A DNA stretch of 64,000 bases, from contig CAIMWO010000061.1 of the NCBI GenBank assembly GCA_903845195.1, positions 1-64,000 of the forward strand. The letters run 5' to 3'. Under the pieces are notes generated by a model. It worked only from the letters and a program-made list of their open reading frames with translations, made no database searches and had not been told where the DNA came from. The translations under genes and the position numbers were made by a program. Position 1 is the first letter of the stretch. Every line of letters begins with the position of its first letter. Source of the stretch: an uncultured Phycisphaerales bacterium. GTDB lineage: Bacteria > Planctomycetota > Phycisphaerae > WQYP01. Positions 61,860-64,000 of the stretch are shown here, in pieces.

Positions 61860-64000
61860 TCAAATCCAAAGCTTCCGGATCAACCACACCTTCACCCCCT
61901 GCGTCAGCAGCACGTACGCCAGCAACGTCCCGAATAGCAGCGGCCAATACAACCCCGGCAGCGGCATCAAATGCAGCCACGGCCCCAGCGGCGTGAACGG
62001 CAACGCCATCCCCGCCATCATCACCGCCACCGACGTCATGATCAGCGGCCAACTCGCACGACTCTGAATAAACGGTATCTTGTTCGTCCGGATTACGTGA
62101 ATGATCAACGTCTGCGTCAGCAGCGATTCCACGAACCAGCCCGTCTGAAACAACTGCGCCGCATAGGTCGAATCCGGATTAGCCAGCGTCATCTTCGCAA
62201 AATGCGGCGCCAGCCCCGGTGGAATCGCCATCCCGAGGTTATAGCATTTGAACACGAACCACATGATGCAGAATGTCGTGTAATCAAAAATCGAACTGCA
62301 CGGCCCGATGAAAAAGATGAATCGCTTGATCTCAGCCATCGACCACGGCCGCGGCTTCGTCACCTGCTCGGGATCCACATCATCCGTCGGTATCGGCACC
62401 TGCGAAAAATCATACAGCAGGTTATTCGTCAAAATCTGTATCGGCACCATCGGCAAAAACGGCAGCCAGAGGCTCGCACCCAGCACGCTGAACATGTTTC
62501 CAAAATTCGAACTCGCCCCCATCCGCACATACTTCAGAATGTTTGCGAAAACTTTCCGCCCCTCCAGCACCCCCTCCTCCAGCACCATCAAGCTCTTCTC
62601 CAGCAGAATCACATCCGCCGCTTCCTTGGCAATATCCACGGCCGAATCCACGGATATCCCCACGTCCGCCGCCCGCAGCCCCGGTGAGTCGTTGATCCCG
62701 TCCCCCATGAATCCCACCACATGCCCCTTGCTCTGCAGGGCCTTGATGATCCGCTGCTTGTGCGCCGGCGACAGCCGCACAAACAAGGTCGTCTTCTCCG
62801 CCGCCACCGCCAGATCCGCATCGCTCATCGTCTCAACCGTCGGACCATTGAGCACGAATTCCAGCGACAGCCCCACCTCCTTGCAGATCTTCCGTGACAC
62901 CAGCTCGTTATCCCCCGTCAGCACCTTCACCGTCACGCCATGCTTCTGTAACGCGACGATCGCCGGCGCCGCCGAATCCTTCGGCGGATCCAGAAACGCC
63001 ACGTACCCCTTCAGAATCAACTCGTGCTCGTCATCCTTGTTGTAAGCCAGCTTCGGGTCGCCATCCTTGTACGCCAGCGCCAGAACCCGGAACCCGTCCG
63101 TTGAAAGCTGATCGTATTCCTCCTTCAACTCGTCCAGCAGCAACTGCTCCATCGGATAGAGCTGCCCCTCCAGCTCAAACTGCGTGCACCGCGGAAACAC
63201 CGACTCCGGCGATCCCTTGCAGATCAACCGATGCTTCCCATCGGGCGTCTGCACCACCACCGACATCATCTTCCGCACAAAATCGAACGGGATTTCGTCG
63301 GCCTTGGCATACTCGGCAATCGCCAGTTGCTCGTGAAATTCCTTGTGCTGCAAAATCGCCCGGTCCAGAATATTCTTCAGACCCGTCTGAAAGTGGCTGT
63401 TTAAAAACGCCAGTTCCAGCACCCCGTCGTCTTCCTTCCGCACCACGTCGCAGTGCTGCTCCAGGATCACATGATCCATCGTCAGCGTGCCCGTCTTGTC
63501 CGTGCACAGCACGTCCATCGCCCCCAGATTCTGAATCGAATTCAATCGCTTGACGATCACCTTCTTCTTCGACATCAAGATCGCGCCCTTGGACAGGCAC
63601 ACGCTCACGATCATCGGCAGCATTTCCGGCGTCAGCCCCACCGCCACCGCCATCGCAAACAAAAACGCCTCGCCCCACTGCCCCTTGCTGAATCCGTTGA
63701 TGAAAAACACCAGCGGCACCATCACCGCCATGAACTTCAGCATCAACCACGTGAATCCCGAGATCCCCTTGTCAAAACTCGTCACCGGCGGCCCGCTCGT
63801 CACCGCGCTGGCCATGCTCCCCAGGTACGTCTTCAGCCCCGTCTCCACCACCACCGCCGTCGCCGATCCGCTCTCCACGCTCGTGCCCAGAAAGCAGATG
63901 TTCTTCAACTCCAGCGGCATTTTCCCTTCGAGCTTCTCCGGCGCATCAAACTTCTCCACCGGAAACGATTCCCCCGTCAAACTCGCCTGAATCAAAAACA
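61860..64000 (-). CDS. Mg2+-importing P-type ATPase, MgtA-like (5' end outside the window)
   Basis: The frame is open to the right window edge and the N-terminus is missing. The visible part begins just before TGES (actuator loop). Then come the helix AVAVGLTPEMLPMIVSVCLSKGA, the phosphorylation motif CTDKTGTLT, the nucleotide domain with GSPE, and MGDGINDSPGLRAADVGISVDSAVDIAKEAADVILLEKSL. The remaining C-terminal helices end with WLIRKLWI. P3B ATPases bring Mg2+ into the cytoplasm. No other magnesium-related gene or leader is in the window. Confidence 0.93.
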   Translation of the reverse strand, partial: FLIQASLTGESFPVEKFDAPEKLEGKMPLELKNICFLGTSVESGSATAVVVETGLKTYLGSMASAVTSGPPVTSFDKGISGFTWLMLKFMAVMVPLVFFINGFSKGQWGEAFLFAMAVAVGLTPEMLPMIVSVCLSKGAILMSKKKVIVKRLNSIQNLGAMDVLCTDKTGTLTMDHVILEQHCDVVRKEDDGVLELAFLNSHFQTGLKNILDRAILQHKEFHEQLAIAEYAKADEIPFDFVRKMMSVVVQTPDGKHRLICKGSPESVFPRCTQFELEGQLYPMEQLLLDELKEEYDQLSTDGFRVLALAYKDGDPKLAYNKDDEHELILKGYVAFLDPPKDSAAPAIVALQKHGVTVKVLTGDNELVSRKICKEVGLSLEFVLNGPTVETMSDADLAVAAEKTTLFVRLSPAHKQRIIKALQSKGHVVGFMGDGINDSPGLRAADVGISVDSAVDIAKEAADVILLEKSLMVLEEGVLEGRKVFANILKYVRMGASSNFGNMFSVLGASLWLPFLPMVPIQILTNNLLYDFSQVPIPTDDVDPEQVTKPRPWSMAEIKRFIFFIGPCSSIFDYTTFCIMWFVFKCYNLGMAIPPGLAPHFAKMTLANPDSTYAAQLFQTGWFVESLLTQTLIIHVIRTNKIPFIQSRASWPLIMTSVAVMMAGMALPFTPLGPWLHLMPLPGLYWPLLFGTLLAYVLLTQGVKVWLIRKLWI

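Overview
The window is a GC-rich (roughly 60%) bacterial chromosome segment with 38 protein-coding genes I accept, one tRNA gene and many short intergenic repeats. The gene mix suggests Planctomycetota, possibly class Phycisphaerae. It includes a MoxR/DUF58/BatA-like/vWA/DUF4159 operon, very large secreted multidomain proteins, PqqD-M50-HlyD and GAF-HlyD fusions, a DUF4139 protein and GloVer-type repeats. This placement is by gene content only; no rRNA gene is present.

Left part (1-12.2 kb). ispG, a small membrane protein and a stand-alone siroheme/Fe-S reductase-like protein lie on the plus strand. They are followed by a two-gene island of lower GC (a PD-(D/E)XK-like protein plus an unknown partner) flanked by repeat-rich DNA, and then ffh. 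The strand then switches to minus for a zinc-ribbon membrane protein, a XerC/D recombinase, a small protein, a lipoprotein and folC. An AT-rich gap and a tRNA-Val(GAC) gene follow.

Central part (12.3-39.6 kb). Nearly everything is on the minus strand and many genes touch by ATGA overlaps. Transcription would run from MoxR ATPase (39.5 kb) through DUF58, a BatA-like vWA protein, a second vWA/amidotransferase-fold protein, a DUF4175-like membrane protein and a DUF4159 protein. It may continue into a 2695-residue secreted protein, a 1606-residue NPCBM protein, a CBM9-like lipoprotein, a HEAT-repeat protein and an EF-hand protein. The first six look like a membrane-anchored MoxR/vWA complex. The last five look like a secreted carbohydrate-binding or carbohydrate-processing set. 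Whether the two halves work together is the main open question.

Right part (39.8-64 kb). A hybrid histidine kinase lies next to a PqqD-M50 protease-HlyD fusion and a GAF-GAF-HlyD fusion, which look like a peptide-processing or export-linked envelope system. Next come a sulfite-oxidase-like molybdoenzyme, a GT-C-like membrane protein, a small protein, a sugar isomerase-like TIM barrel, a 21-residue basic peptide gene, a short HrpA-like helicase, a GloVer/propeller protein, a DUF4139 protein, a metallo-hydrolase, a zinc-ribbon membrane protein and a CysA-like ATPase. The window ends inside an MgtA-like P-type ATPase.

Many intergenic gaps contain degenerate tandem phrase repeats, often several different families stacked together. 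Some lie directly against start codons and could supply ribosome-binding sites.
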